Positions 34,706 through 44,656 of a stretch of DNA of 63,148 nt are shown piece by piece (positions within the stretch are counted from its first letter, which is position 1; each line of letters starts with the position of its first letter). Origin of the DNA: Eubacteriaceae bacterium (lineage in GTDB: Bacteria; Bacillota; Clostridia; Eubacteriales; Eubacteriaceae); the NCBI GenBank assembly GCA_017405085.1, contig JAFRBB010000054.1, forward strand, positions 1-63,148. Direction: 5' to 3'. A model generated the notes under the pieces. That model had not been told where the DNA came from, ran no database searches, and was given only the letters and a program-made list of their open reading frames with translations. The translations under genes were made by a program, and so were the position numbers.

Positions 34706-37254
34706 GCTTTGAAGAAAACAAAAATAATCAATCGTCGGATTTAGAGACGAGGGACGTAAGCTCTGAAAATGTGGCGGAAAACGTCGGAAGCACCATTGAA
34801 AATCTTGATACGCCCGAGACGTCCGAACCGGTTTCGGATGATGCCGCTGCTTCGAGCGATAAGCCAAAATCTTTTTCTTTTGACTCATTCATGGGATTTG
34901 AGCGTAAGAAAAGCAAGCGTGAAATCGCCGAGATGAAGGCCGCGGAAAAAGAAGCCGAGGCTGCCGCAAAAAAAACACCGGATATCGGAAGTGACATTGA
35001 AAACATAGATCCGGTCCCCGATGAAAAAGCGCCCGATGACAAGGCGCCTGAGGAAACCGAAAGCAAACCGAAAAGAAAGCGGTTGTTCGGTCTTCCGAAA
35101 CGAGACAAAAAAGCGGAAGAACAGGAAACGGAACAATCCGAATCGCAGACAGAGAATGACACGGAAGCTTTAACACCGGGTGAGGCCGCTGCCTCTGCAG
35201 CCGCTGCGGTTGCCGCAACCGGTTTGGCCGCGGAGGCGGCGGATGATATCGGCAACGATAATTCGAACAATGCGTCACAAGAAAAAACAGATGTGAAAGA
35301 TAAGAATAATAAGCCAAAAAGATTCGGACTGAAAAAGAAAAAAGATCAAGGCGACAAACCCGGACTTCCCAAAAAGGCAAAAAAAGGTCCCAAAGCATGG
35401 CAAATCGTTTTGATTTTGGTGATTTTGGGAATCGTTGCCGGTGTTGTCGGTGCCTTTGTGTTTTATGAAGCCAATCGCATGGACATTTCCAATTATGAAT
35501 ACACCCAAAAGGCCAAGACCCAGGTGCTTTCCTCCGACAACGTCGTCATTGGTGAACTCTTTGCTCAAAACAGAACCTATGTTCCCCTTTCCTCGGTTCC
35601 CGATGATATGAAAAAAGCGATTGTCGCCATTGAAGACTCGCGTTTTTACGAACATAATGGTGTTGACCTCTTCGGGATTGCGAGATCTCTGGTTTCCAAC
35701 CTGACCAACCGTTCGGCAACAGGTCAAGGGGCCAGTACCATTACCCAGCAGCTTGCGCGTATTTTGTTCCTGCCGGATATTTCAACCGAAGACAGCTTTA
35801 TGGACTCTCTCAGCCGAAAATGCCGGGAAATTTCCATTGCCCTTCAGTTGGAAAAAAAATACAGCAAAGATCAAATCTTGGAAATGTACCTCAATGAGTA
35901 CTATTTCGGATCATCGGCCTACGGCATTCAAGAAGCGGCCAAGACGTATTATGGAAAAGACATTTCCCAATGTAATCTGGCTGAATGCGCGATGTTGGCC
36001 GGTCTTCCTCAAGCGCCGTCCCTTTATGCGCCCAACAACGACTTCCAGGCGGCAAAGAAACGCCAGGAACAGGTACTTAACCGAATGGTGGTCACCGGCG
36101 CAATCACTCAGCAGCAGGCCGATGAGGCAAAAGCAACGCCGATTACGATTATCGATTGGAATCCCGCGGTGTTGGATCATCAAATCACACCGGGGTATGA
36201 AAAATTCGTTGACATGGCCCTTGAGCAATACGCGAAATCTCAAGCCCCTACTGTGATGAAACAGCAGGGCTTGTCCGAAGAGGACGCGATTACTCAAATT
36301 CGTATGCAGGTGGCCTCCGGCGGCTATGTGATTCATACGACGATCAACTCGGTCATGCAGTCTCATGCCATCAATGTTTCCGAAAGCAATTTCCCGGCCG
36401 GAAGCGAAGTGACCGACGCCCTGGTCACCGTGGATACAGCGGGAGCGGTTTTGGCCTACTACGGCGGCAACACCCAGGTTGATATGGCCAACACTGCCAG
36501 ACAACCGGGTTCCAATATCAAACCGTTATACTATAGCGGTGCCATCGAACAGGGACTTTTCAGCGCGTCATCCTATGTGTCCGATGCCGCCCAAACCTAT
36601 GGCGGCGGCTATACACCTCAAAACTATGACGGCCGTTCCATGGGTAATATCTCCATCACCGATGCTCTGGTTTATTCTCGAAACGCGCCTTCGGTGTATG
36701 TGATGTACACCATGGGGGTTGACAACGCCATGCAATGGATGCAGAATATGGGTATCACCACCATCGTGGACGATGACTACAACCTTTCAACGGCGGTCGG
36801 CGGGATGACCTATGGGATCAAACCCTTGGATATGGCCGCGGCCTTTAACTGCTTTAACAACGCCGGGGTGTACAATCAACCGTATTTTATCGTCAGCGTC
36901 AATAAATCCAACGGCGAAGAGGTTGTCGGAAAAGGCGGCCTCGGTCTCAACACCCATCAGGCGATGAGCGCCGATACCGCTTCCACCATGTGGAACATCT
37001 TAAGACAGGTTGTCACCCGCGGGACGGCAACAGCGGCTGCCACCGGCTATCCCACAGCCGGTAAAACCGGGACGACGGATAACGCCGAAGACCTCTGGTT
37101 TACCGGGATGACCGGCAATCTGACGACCAGTATTTGGATCGGGACCCCGAATCACGGTATTGTCGGCGGCGAAGAAAGTACGATTAACTGTTATCTTTAC
37201 AGAGCCTACATGGGTGCTCTCGGTGAGTCCGGTTTGATCGGCGGACTGAATTGA
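34702..37254 (+). CDS. Class A penicillin-binding protein (PBP1A family)
   Basis: Bifunctional peptidoglycan synthase. Of 850 residues, the first 230 form a charged, low-complexity cytoplasmic tail (acidic blocks, then Lys-rich); a membrane segment follows (about 233-256). The GT51 glycosyltransferase domain carries AIEDSRFYEHNGVD (Glu near 310) and GQGASTITQQLARI. The transpeptidase domain has SNIK (Ser604), SRN near 656 and KTG (Lys788). The long tail and lack of PASTA or fibronectin domains are notable. It shares four bases with the RluA-family gene and ends at a good terminator. Confidence 0.94.
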   Translation: MSFEENKNNQSSDLETRDVSSENVAENVGSTIENLDTPETSEPVSDDAAASSDKPKSFSFDSFMGFERKKSKREIAEMKAAEKEAEAAAKKTPDIGSDIENIDPVPDEKAPDDKAPEETESKPKRKRLFGLPKRDKKAEEQETEQSESQTENDTEALTPGEAAASAAAAVAATGLAAEAADDIGNDNSNNASQEKTDVKDKNNKPKRFGLKKKKDQGDKPGLPKKAKKGPKAWQIVLILVILGIVAGVVGAFVFYEANRMDISNYEYTQKAKTQVLSSDNVVIGELFAQNRTYVPLSSVPDDMKKAIVAIEDSRFYEHNGVDLFGIARSLVSNLTNRSATGQGASTITQQLARILFLPDISTEDSFMDSLSRKCREISIALQLEKKYSKDQILEMYLNEYYFGSSAYGIQEAAKTYYGKDISQCNLAECAMLAGLPQAPSLYAPNNDFQAAKKRQEQVLNRMVVTGAITQQQADEAKATPITIIDWNPAVLDHQITPGYEKFVDMALEQYAKSQAPTVMKQQGLSEEDAITQIRMQVASGGYVIHTTINSVMQSHAINVSESNFPAGSEVTDALVTVDTAGAVLAYYGGNTQVDMANTARQPGSNIKPLYYSGAIEQGLFSASSYVSDAAQTYGGGYTPQNYDGRSMGNISITDALVYSRNAPSVYVMYTMGVDNAMQWMQNMGITTIVDDDYNLSTAVGGMTYGIKPLDMAAAFNCFNNAGVYNQPYFIVSVNKSNGEEVVGKGGLGLNTHQAMSADTASTMWNILRQVVTRGTATAAATGYPTAGKTGTTDNAEDLWFTGMTGNLTTSIWIGTPNHGIVGGEESTINCYLYRAYMGALGESGLIGGLN

Positions 37255-37333
37255 CGGTGGTCCATGAGCTTTTCGAAGATCGCACGATTTATCGAACTTC
37301 TATAACGATGAAGGCGCAAAGTCGCGCCCGGAC

Positions 37334-37366
37334 AATCCTTGCTTGATGAGGCAAGGATTGTTTTTA
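37334..37366 (+). terminator. Terminator after the class A PBP gene
   Basis: AATCCTTGC (37334-37342) pairs with GCAAGGATT (37351-37359), eight-base loop, followed by GTTTTTATC. Confidence 0.88.
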
Positions 37367-37413
37367 TCTGACAGGCTTTCGCGCGGGTTTTTTGAAAACG
37401 GAGACGAAAAATC

Positions 37414-38079
37414 ATGAATAAACACACACGAATCGAAGCCCTTGATATTTTGGACCGTTATTACGGCGGGGAAAAATGTGGCTTGAATTTTGATACGCCC
37501 TTCGAATGCCTGATTGCCACCATGCTCTCCGCCCAATGCACCGATGTCAGAGTGAATATTGTCACATCGGAGCTTTTTAAGACGTACCATACGCCGGAAA
37601 CGTTTTTGACACTGCATGAAAGCGAATTGAAAGAGAAAATTAAAACTTGCGGTTTGGCGAACAGCAAAGCGAAAAATATTCTTTTGACCTGCCATAAGCT
37701 TCTTGAGGAGCATGGCGGGGAGGTCCCCGAGACCATGGAGGAATTGACGGCGCTGCCCGGTGTCGGCCGCAAGACGGCAAACGTCGTCTTAAGCAATGCT
37801 TTCGGCGTGCCGGCGATTGCCGTCGATACCCATGTTTTCAGGGTGTCGAGAAAGCTTGGGCTTGCCAGGGGAAACAACGTGATGCAGGTTGAACAGTCTC
37901 TGATGAAAAACGTTCCGAAAGAGCGTTGGTCGCAAACCCATCATGAACTCATTTGGCACGGGCGAAAAATCTGCTCGGCAAGAAATCCCAAATGCGGCGC
38001 ATGCCCCTTAAACGCTTTGTGCGAGGACTTCCTCAAACGCCAAAAGGCATCCCGGAAGAAATCCAATGTCGAGGATTGA
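37414..38079 (+). CDS. nth: Endonuclease III
   Basis: DNA glycosylase and AP lyase removing oxidised pyrimidines. The 221-residue protein has the helix-hairpin-helix LPGVGRKTANVV with catalytic Lys120, Asp138 in the VDTHV motif, and the [4Fe-4S] cluster loop with Cys187, Cys194, Cys197 and Cys203 (C-x6-C-x2-C-x5-C). GGAGACG precedes the ATG. It stands alone between two terminators. Confidence 0.96.
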   Translation: MNKHTRIEALDILDRYYGGEKCGLNFDTPFECLIATMLSAQCTDVRVNIVTSELFKTYHTPETFLTLHESELKEKIKTCGLANSKAKNILLTCHKLLEEHGGEVPETMEELTALPGVGRKTANVVLSNAFGVPAIAVDTHVFRVSRKLGLARGNNVMQVEQSLMKNVPKERWSQTHHELIWHGRKICSARNPKCGACPLNALCEDFLKRQKASRKKSNVED

Positions 38080-38200
38080 CGATCAGGTGGAATTCGAACA
38101 TCGTAAAATCCGTCTCAACAACCCGTTGATGACAAAAATAACAACGGCTTATCCAGCGCGACAATCCGTCGGCAACGTACGATGACAGAGCGTTTAAGAA

Positions 38201-38240
38201 AAAATGACAAAGGATAAACCGTTTTGTCATTTTATTTTAT
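38201..38240 (+). terminator. Terminator between nth and tig
   Basis: AAAATGACAAA (38201-38211) pairs with TTTGTCATTTT (38223-38233), 11-base loop, followed by ATTTTATC. The A/T-rich outer stem makes it able to act on both strands. Confidence 0.75.
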
Positions 38241-38259
38241 CAAATGAAGCATATCAGCC

Positions 38260-38288
38260 TTGAATGAAAAAAAGCCCTATGTTAAAAT
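38260..38288 (+). promoter_or_regulatory. tig promoter
   Basis: TTGAAT (38260-38265), 17-bp spacer, TAAAAT (38283-38288). No CtsR or CIRCE heat-shock operator is visible near it. Confidence 0.7.
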
Positions 38289-38329
38289 ACTAAAATTGAT
38301 AAGAATATCGCAAAGTTTTGGAGGAATTT

Positions 38330-39658
38330 ATGAGCGCAAAAATTTTAGAAACAGAAAAAAATACAGTCACATTAGAATTTAATATTCCCAAGGATATTTT
38401 CCAAAAGGCCATCGAACGGGCTTACAAAAAAAATAAAAAACACTTTACCATTCAGGGTTTTCGCAAGGGTAAAGCGCCCCGCAAAATCATTGAAGCCCAC
38501 TATGGCAAAGGCATCTTTTGGGAAGAAGCCATCGACTTCGCTTTCCCGGATGCATACCGCGCGGCCGTCGAAGAATCGGATTTGGATGTCATTACCCAGC
38601 CGATTCTCAAGAAAATCGACGAACTCAGTCAGGATGGCGCCACCCTCACCGTGGAAGTCGGCGTGCGTCCCACCGTCACTTTGGGCGAATACAAAGGCCT
38701 CGAAATCAATCCCCTCAAAGAAGACATCACGCAGGATATGATTGCCGGCCGACTCAAAGCCATGCAAAATCAAAATGCCCGTCAGATTACCGTTGATGAC
38801 GCCGCCAAAGAAGGCGATACGGTTGTCATCGACTATGAAGGCTTTATGAATGACGAACCTTTTGAAGGCGGCAAGGATACCGACTACAGTCTGGAACTCG
38901 GCAGCCATACCTTCATCCCCGGCTTTGAAGAAGGCTTAATCGGCGCCAAGGCCGACACCGATGTGGATGTCAAGCTCACCTTCCCCGAAGAATACCACGC
39001 TGACAATTTAGCCGGTCAGGACGCTGTTTTTAAAGTCCATGTCCACGAAGTGCAGCGCAAGGAGCTGCCGGATCTTGACGATGAATTCGCCAAGGATGTC
39101 AGCGAATTCGACACCCTTCAGGAATTGACCCAAGACGTGGCCGACAAACTGCAAAAAGAACAGGATCAACAGCGCCGCATCAACGCCGAAAACAAGGTCA
39201 TTGAAGAAGCGGTTGCCAACGCCGAAGTGGATATTCCCGATGCCCTTGTGGAAGAAGAAGCCAACCGCAGCATGCAGCAGATGGAACAGCAAATTGCGGG
39301 ACAGGGCATGAGCTTTGACGATTTCCTCAAATATACCGGTTCTTCCAGAGAACAATACCTTGAAAATTTAAAACCCGATGCTGAAAGAAACATTAAGGCC
39401 GATTTTGTCTTAAACGCCATCGCCAACGCCGAAGACATCAAACCGACGGAAGAAGAATTGGATAAAGAAATCAAAGATTACGCCGATGCCTTCAACCACG
39501 ATTTTGAATCCTACAAAGCGTCTTTGGACGAAAACACCAAAACCTACATTGAAGCATCCATCGTTCGCAGAAAGACTGTGGATTTCTTGGTGGAAAACGC
39601 CGTTGAAACAAAAGCGGATGAAGCTGACGATACCGAAAAAGAAGAAACCGAAGCTTAA
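38330..39658 (+). CDS. tig: Trigger factor
   Basis: Ribosome-bound chaperone and peptidyl-prolyl isomerase acting on nascent chains. The 442-residue protein has the ribosome-docking loop GFRKGKAPRKIIE (near residue 41), an FKBP-type domain (about 155-240, GDTVVIDYEGFMNDEPFEGG) and a long helical C-terminal chaperone domain. The start MSAKILET was chosen for its GGAGG; an upstream in-frame ATG would overlap that site. The C-terminus is strongly acidic. It heads the tig-clpP-clpX-lon set, as in many bacteria. Confidence 0.95.
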   Translation: MSAKILETEKNTVTLEFNIPKDIFQKAIERAYKKNKKHFTIQGFRKGKAPRKIIEAHYGKGIFWEEAIDFAFPDAYRAAVEESDLDVITQPILKKIDELSQDGATLTVEVGVRPTVTLGEYKGLEINPLKEDITQDMIAGRLKAMQNQNARQITVDDAAKEGDTVVIDYEGFMNDEPFEGGKDTDYSLELGSHTFIPGFEEGLIGAKADTDVDVKLTFPEEYHADNLAGQDAVFKVHVHEVQRKELPDLDDEFAKDVSEFDTLQELTQDVADKLQKEQDQQRRINAENKVIEEAVANAEVDIPDALVEEEANRSMQQMEQQIAGQGMSFDDFLKYTGSSREQYLENLKPDAERNIKADFVLNAIANAEDIKPTEEELDKEIKDYADAFNHDFESYKASLDENTKTYIEASIVRRKTVDFLVENAVETKADEADDTEKEETEA

Positions 39659-39702
39659 CATTCAAACCCATTGATGAACACAAGTAAAAAGGGGAGGTTT
39701 TC

Positions 39703-40287
39703 ATGAATTTAATACCGATGGTCATTGAGCAAACGGGAAGAGGCGAACGTTCCTTTGATATTTATTCCCGCCTGCTTAAAGAGCGCATTGTATTTTTAGA
39801 CGGAGAAGTCACATCGGAGAGCGCCGGACTTCTTGTCGCCGAATTGATTTTTTTGGAAGGTGAAAACCCCAATCAGGATATCTCGCTTTATATCAACAGT
39901 CCCGGCGGTTCCGTGACAGCGGGTTTTGCCATTATGGACACCATGAATTTTATCAAATGCGATGTGTCCACCCTTTGCGTTGGAATGGCGGCTTCAATGG
40001 GCGCCTTTCTGTTGGCGGCGGGGGCGCCGGGAAAACGCTTTGCCCTTCCCAACAGCGAAATCATGATCCATCAGCCGATGGGCGGCGCCAGCGGCCAAAG
40101 CACCGACGTGACCATTCACGCCAAACACCTTTTGGATACGAAAGAGCGCATCAACCGAATCCTTGCGAAAAATACCGGAAATCCCCTGGATGTGATCGCG
40201 GCTGACACGGAACGGGACAATTTCATGACCGCCGAAGAAGCGAAGGCATATGGGATTATCGACGATGTTATCGCGCACAGAGCTTAA
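39703..40287 (+). CDS. clpP: ATP-dependent Clp protease proteolytic subunit
   Basis: Serine protease that forms the 14-mer chamber used by ClpX and other unfoldases. The 194-residue protein has the full triad: Ser98 (GMAASMG), His123 (MIHQP) and Asp172 (TERDNFM). A strong GGGGAGG ribosome-binding site precedes the start. It lies 44 bases after tig and 37 bases before clpX, so the three are likely co-transcribed. Confidence 0.97.
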   Translation: MNLIPMVIEQTGRGERSFDIYSRLLKERIVFLDGEVTSESAGLLVAELIFLEGENPNQDISLYINSPGGSVTAGFAIMDTMNFIKCDVSTLCVGMAASMGAFLLAAGAPGKRFALPNSEIMIHQPMGGASGQSTDVTIHAKHLLDTKERINRILAKNTGNPLDVIAADTERDNFMTAEEAKAYGIIDDVIAHRA

Positions 40288-40324
40288 TCGGTCATAGATC
40301 AAAGACCGAGCAAGAGGAGGTAAA

Positions 40325-41593
40325 ATGCCAGAATATAAAGATAACAGCAGGATGGCGCATTGTTCGTTTTGCGGAAAAACGCAATCTCAGGTCAAGCGGA
40401 TGGTCGCGGGCCCCGGCGTTTATATCTGCGATGAATGCATCACCCTTTGTCAGGAAATCATCGACAGCGAAAAAAAAGTCGAACCGATTGTCTTAGATGA
40501 TATTCCGGTGCCAAGAGAGATCAAAGCGCGTTTGGACGAGTTTGTCATCGCCCAGGATGAAGCGAAAAAAGCCCTAGCCGTTGCCGTCTACAACCACTAT
40601 AAACGCATCAACGCCAAAGTGAGCGATGATGACGATGTGGAAATCCAAAAAAGCAATATTCTTTTGCTCGGACCCACCGGCTCCGGCAAGACTCTGCTCG
40701 CCCAAACCTTGGCGCGGGTGTTGGATGTGCCTTTTGCCATTGCCGACGCCACGTCCCTGACGGAAGCCGGCTATGTCGGTGAGGACGTCGAAAACATTTT
40801 GGTTAAATTGCTGCAGGCGGCGGATATGGACATCGAAAAAGCCCAAAAAGGCATTATCTATATCGACGAAATCGACAAGATTTCCCGCAAAAGCGATAAT
40901 CCCTCTATCACTCGGGATGTCAGCGGCGAAGGGGTGCAGCAGGCGCTTCTCAAAATTTTGGAAGGCACGGTGGCCAACGTTCCGCCGGGAGGCGGGCGTA
41001 AACACCCTCACCAAGAATTTATTCAAATCAACACGCAAAACATTCTCTTTATTTGCGGCGGGGCCTTTGACGGTATTGAAGACGTCATTGAAAAACGAAT
41101 GGAAAAAGGATCGATGGGCTTTGGCGCCGTCATCAAAACCGATGACGAACGGGATAAGGATGAAATCTTAAAGCATATCGAACCCCATGATTTGCTTAAG
41201 TACGGTCTGATCCCCGAATTCATCGGCCGAATTCCTGTCATCGCCACATTAAATCACCTGGATGAAGACGCGTTAATCAACATCCTGACGGAGCCGAAAA
41301 ACGCTTTGATCAAACAATACAAAAAGCTTTTCGACATTGAAGATGTCACGCTGGAATTTGAAGACGACGCTATCCGGGCCATTGCCCAAAAGGCGATGGC
41401 CGACGAAACGGGCGCCAGGGGACTTCGCGGAATCATTGAGACAATGATGACGGATATCATGTTCGACATTCCTTCGGAAAAAGACGTGCAAAAGGTCATT
41501 GTGACCAAAGAAGTGGTCACGGACAAGCATAAACCCGTCATTGAGCGTAAACCCGAGCGCAAAGAGGAGAAAAAGAAAACCATCGAAGGATAA
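40325..41593 (+). CDS. clpX: ATP-dependent Clp protease ATP-binding subunit ClpX
   Basis: AAA+ unfoldase partner of ClpP. The 422 residues start with the zinc-binding domain (Cys13, Cys16, Cys35, Cys38), followed by Walker A GPTGSGKT (about 116-123), Walker [10 protein letters not shown] near 178, the GSMGFGA loop that docks ClpP, and the arginine-finger region. AGGAGG precedes the ATG. A terminator follows, separating it from lon. Confidence 0.97.
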   Translation: MPEYKDNSRMAHCSFCGKTQSQVKRMVAGPGVYICDECITLCQEIIDSEKKVEPIVLDDIPVPREIKARLDEFVIAQDEAKKALAVAVYNHYKRINAKVSDDDDVEIQKSNILLLGPTGSGKTLLAQTLARVLDVPFAIADATSLTEAGYVGEDVENILVKLLQAADMDIEKAQKGIIYIDEIDKISRKSDNPSITRDVSGEGVQQALLKILEGTVANVPPGGGRKHPHQEFIQINTQNILFICGGAFDGIEDVIEKRMEKGSMGFGAVIKTDDERDKDEILKHIEPHDLLKYGLIPEFIGRIPVIATLNHLDEDALINILTEPKNALIKQYKKLFDIEDVTLEFEDDAIRAIAQKAMADETGARGLRGIIETMMTDIMFDIPSEKDVQKVIVTKEVVTDKHKPVIERKPERKEEKKKTIEG

Positions 41594-41616
41594 ATGACAA
41601 TTCAACAGATTTTACC

Positions 41617-41646
41617 CAGGCAATCCCATCGGATTGCCTGTTTTCA
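41617..41646 (+). terminator. Terminator after clpX
   Basis: CAGGCAATCC (41617-41626) pairs perfectly with GGATTGCCTG (41631-41640), loop CATC, followed by TTTT. Its position suggests that lon has its own promoter or is reached by read-through. Confidence 0.85.
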
Positions 41647-41699
41647 ATCTCCGGCAAGCCCTCGGTTGGAACCGAGATGCCCAAAATAAGGAGTATAAA

Positions 41700-44066
41700 A
41701 TGGACACCAATCAATATTCAACCTTTATCCGAAAAGATTATAAGCAGCTTTTAAACGCCGACGATCGCGGTGTGCCGATGATCGCGGTGCGCGATCTCGG
41801 CTTGTTTCCGGGAATGGTGCTGCACTTTGATGTCGGACGGGAAAAATCCGTCGCCGCTCTGGAAGCGGCCATGGATACGGATCAAATGTTAATCATCGCC
41901 GAACAAAAGGATCCAAACATTGAAGAGCCGTCCCCGGAAGAAATCTACACCATCGGCTGCATGGCGAAAATCAAACAGATTTTAAAAACCGACGAACAAA
42001 CCGCTCGGGTGCTCATCGAAGCCGGTGAGCGGGTAAGCATTGTCGAATACCTGTCCGAATCCCCCTATTTCTCGGTTGCCTTCAAAACGGTTCAAAACGA
42101 CTATACCGACACCAAAGAAAACCGGGCGCTCATCAATCAGCTTCAGGATGCTTTCTCAAAATATTTGCGCATGACACGAAAAAACGCCATGGATTTTACC
42201 CAGGCCTTCGATCCGTATGATGATCCTGTCCGTTTCGGGGACATTATCTGCGCGAATCTGAATTTGACTGCCGGAAACGCCGTGCTGCTTCTGCAGGAAA
42301 CCCACGTTGAAAAGCGGTTGATGATGATTTATCAAATTCTTATTGAAGAGACGGAAATGCTTCAGCTGGAATTTGATCTTTCCCAAAAGGTTAAATCCGA
42401 GATGGACCGCAGTAAAAAAGAATATTTTTTAAGAGAGCAAATGCACGCCATCCGGGAGGAACTGGGAGAAGGGGATGACGATGATATCATCAAAAAATAT
42501 CAAGAGCGCATTGAAAATCTCAAGGCCCCTCAAGAGGTCGTCGACAAAGCCGAAAAAGAATTGTCTCATTTAAGCAGAACCCGCGACGGTTCACCGGAAT
42601 CCGGCGTCATTGAAAGCTATCTCGATTGGATTCTGGATTTGCCCTGGGAAAATCAAACCGAAGATAATCTGGATGTCGCCAATGCCAGAGCCGTCCTTGA
42701 TGAAGATCATTACGGCCTTTCGAAAGTCAAAGAGCGCATTTTGGAATACATTGCCGTGCTCAAGCTTTCCAATAGTCTTAAAGCGCCGATTATTTGTCTG
42801 GTCGGCCCGCCGGGAGTTGGTAAAACAAGTATTGCCCGTTCGATCGCCCGGGCCTTAAACCGCAAATATGTTCGCATGTCTTTGGGCGGCATGCGGGATG
42901 AAGCCGAAATTCGCGGTCACAGACGCACCTATGTCGGCGCCATCCCCGGCCGTATCATTTATCATTTAAAACAGGCCGGCGCCAACAACCCGCTGATTTT
43001 GCTTGATGAGATCGACAAGCTATCATCGGATATGCGGGGAGATCCCGCCTCTGCCCTCTTGGAAGTGCTCGATCCCGAACAAAACAGCAATTTTACCGAT
43101 AACTACATGGAACTGCCCTTTGACCTTTCGCATGTGCTCTTTTTAACGACAGCCAACTCCCTGTCGACGATTCCGAGACCGCTGCTTGACCGGATGGAAG
43201 TCATCGAGATCAACGGGTATGTAGACGATGAAAAATTTGAAATCGCCAAAAGACACCTGATTCCCAAGCAGCTCAAAGAACATTGCATTGGCTCTGACCA
43301 GCTAAGAATCAATAAAAGCGCCGTCAAAGCCATTGTGCGTCATTATACCAGAGAATCCGGCGTCAGACAGCTTGACCGAGAAATCGCCCGGATCTGCCGT
43401 GTCGCGGCCAAGAATATTGTCGAAAAAGGCGATGATAAAATCTCCGTCACCGGAAAAAACATCGAAACCTATCTGGGAAAATACCGCTACACCTATGATA
43501 AAGTCAAAAAAACAAAGCACATCGGTGTGGTCACCGGCCTCGCTTGGACCGCAGTGGGGGGCGTCACCATGGAAATCGAGGCGTCGGTGGTTGACGGAAA
43601 AGGCGGTATGACCATTACCGGTCAGCTCGGGGATGTCATGAAAGAATCCGTCAGAGCCGCCGTCTCCTATATCCGAAGGAAATCCGGCGCCCTTAAGATC
43701 GACCCATACTTCTATTCCAAAAAAGACATTCATGTCCATGCTCCGGAAGGCGCCGTGCCCAAAGACGGACCCTCCGCCGGCATCACCATCGCGACGGCTT
43801 TAATCTCGGCCCTCACCGAAAAAGCGGTGCCGCAAAACATCGCCATGACCGGCGAAATCACCCTTCGGGGCCGTGTGCTCCCCATCGGGGGGCTGCGGGA
43901 AAAATTGACTGCCGCGGCCAGAGCGGGCATCAAAAAGGTCTTTATTCCCGCGGAAAACATCAAAGATCTGGAAGATGTGCCGGACAGTGTTTTGTCAGAG
44001 CTCAAGATTGTTCCCGTCAGTGAGATGGACGACGTGATTAAAGGCGTTTTCGGAGTGATCAAATGA
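41700..44066 (+). CDS. lon: ATP-dependent protease Lon
   Basis: AAA+ serine protease degrading misfolded and regulatory proteins. The 788-residue protein has the N-terminal LON substrate domain, Walker A GPPGVGKTS (about 369-377), Walker B LILLDEIDKL, and the protease domain with nucleophile Ser692 in PKDGPSAGIT. The start MDTNQYS was chosen because AAGGAG lies just upstream; 22 further codons are open upstream but would start inside the clpX terminator. The stop overlaps the engB ATG (ATGA). Confidence 0.96.
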   Translation: MDTNQYSTFIRKDYKQLLNADDRGVPMIAVRDLGLFPGMVLHFDVGREKSVAALEAAMDTDQMLIIAEQKDPNIEEPSPEEIYTIGCMAKIKQILKTDEQTARVLIEAGERVSIVEYLSESPYFSVAFKTVQNDYTDTKENRALINQLQDAFSKYLRMTRKNAMDFTQAFDPYDDPVRFGDIICANLNLTAGNAVLLLQETHVEKRLMMIYQILIEETEMLQLEFDLSQKVKSEMDRSKKEYFLREQMHAIREELGEGDDDDIIKKYQERIENLKAPQEVVDKAEKELSHLSRTRDGSPESGVIESYLDWILDLPWENQTEDNLDVANARAVLDEDHYGLSKVKERILEYIAVLKLSNSLKAPIICLVGPPGVGKTSIARSIARALNRKYVRMSLGGMRDEAEIRGHRRTYVGAIPGRIIYHLKQAGANNPLILLDEIDKLSSDMRGDPASALLEVLDPEQNSNFTDNYMELPFDLSHVLFLTTANSLSTIPRPLLDRMEVIEINGYVDDEKFEIAKRHLIPKQLKEHCIGSDQLRINKSAVKAIVRHYTRESGVRQLDREIARICRVAAKNIVEKGDDKISVTGKNIETYLGKYRYTYDKVKKTKHIGVVTGLAWTAVGGVTMEIEASVVDGKGGMTITGQLGDVMKESVRAAVSYIRRKSGALKIDPYFYSKKDIHVHAPEGAVPKDGPSAGITIATALISALTEKAVPQNIAMTGEITLRGRVLPIGGLREKLTAAARAGIKKVFIPAENIKDLEDVPDSVLSELKIVPVSEMDDVIKGVFGVIK

Positions 44067-44656
44067 AAGTAAATCAAGCGGAATTTATTATATCGGCCGT
44101 ATCGGAAAAACAGTATCCCGAGGACGCGTTGCCGGAAATCGTCCTTCTCGGCCGCTCCAACGTCGGAAAATCCTCTTTTGTCAACACATTAATCTCACGA
44201 AAAAACCTTGCCCGTACGTCTTCCCAGCCCGGTAAAACCCAGACGATGAATTTCTATCAAATCAACGATACCTTTCGCTTTGTGGATATGCCGGGGTACG
44301 GGTATGCCAAGGTCTCCAAAAAAGAACGGGAGAAATGGGGGCAAATGATTGAGGACTATCTCCACCACAGAGAGAACCTGGCGGCGGTGTTTTTGCTCGT
44401 TGACTGCCGTCATGAACCCACCGAAGACGACAGACTGATGTTTGATTGGCTGGCATATTATAATTTGGTGCCTTTCGTGGTGATGACAAAATACGATAAG
44501 CTATCCAAAACCCGTCAGCGAAAAGCCAAAGACAACATCGCCAAAACCTTTAATATTCGCCCGGGTGATGTCATTCCTTTTTCCGCCGTGTCCAAAGTCG
44601 GAAAAAATGAAGCCTGGGAAGTCATTCATACAGCAATCGGCTATGAAGGCGATTGA
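44063..44656 (+). CDS. engB: Ribosome biogenesis GTPase EngB (YsxC/YihA)
   Basis: GTPase needed for large-subunit assembly. The 197-residue protein has G1 GRSNVGKSSFVN (about 30-41), the switch region with PGKTQT, G3 DMPGYGYAKV, and G4 TKYDK with the following SAVSK G5. Coupled by overlap to lon, a conserved neighbour pair. The 3' end overlaps queG by 14 bases. Confidence 0.96.
   Translation: MKVNQAEFIISAVSEKQYPEDALPEIVLLGRSNVGKSSFVNTLISRKNLARTSSQPGKTQTMNFYQINDTFRFVDMPGYGYAKVSKKEREKWGQMIEDYLHHRENLAAVFLLVDCRHEPTEDDRLMFDWLAYYNLVPFVVMTKYDKLSKTRQRKAKDNIAKTFNIRPGDVIPFSAVSKVGKNEAWEVIHTAIGYEGD

Noticed and set aside
38260..39702. CtsR or CIRCE operators for tig/clpP
   Set aside because: No GGTCAAA tandem or TTAGCACTC inverted repeat is present.
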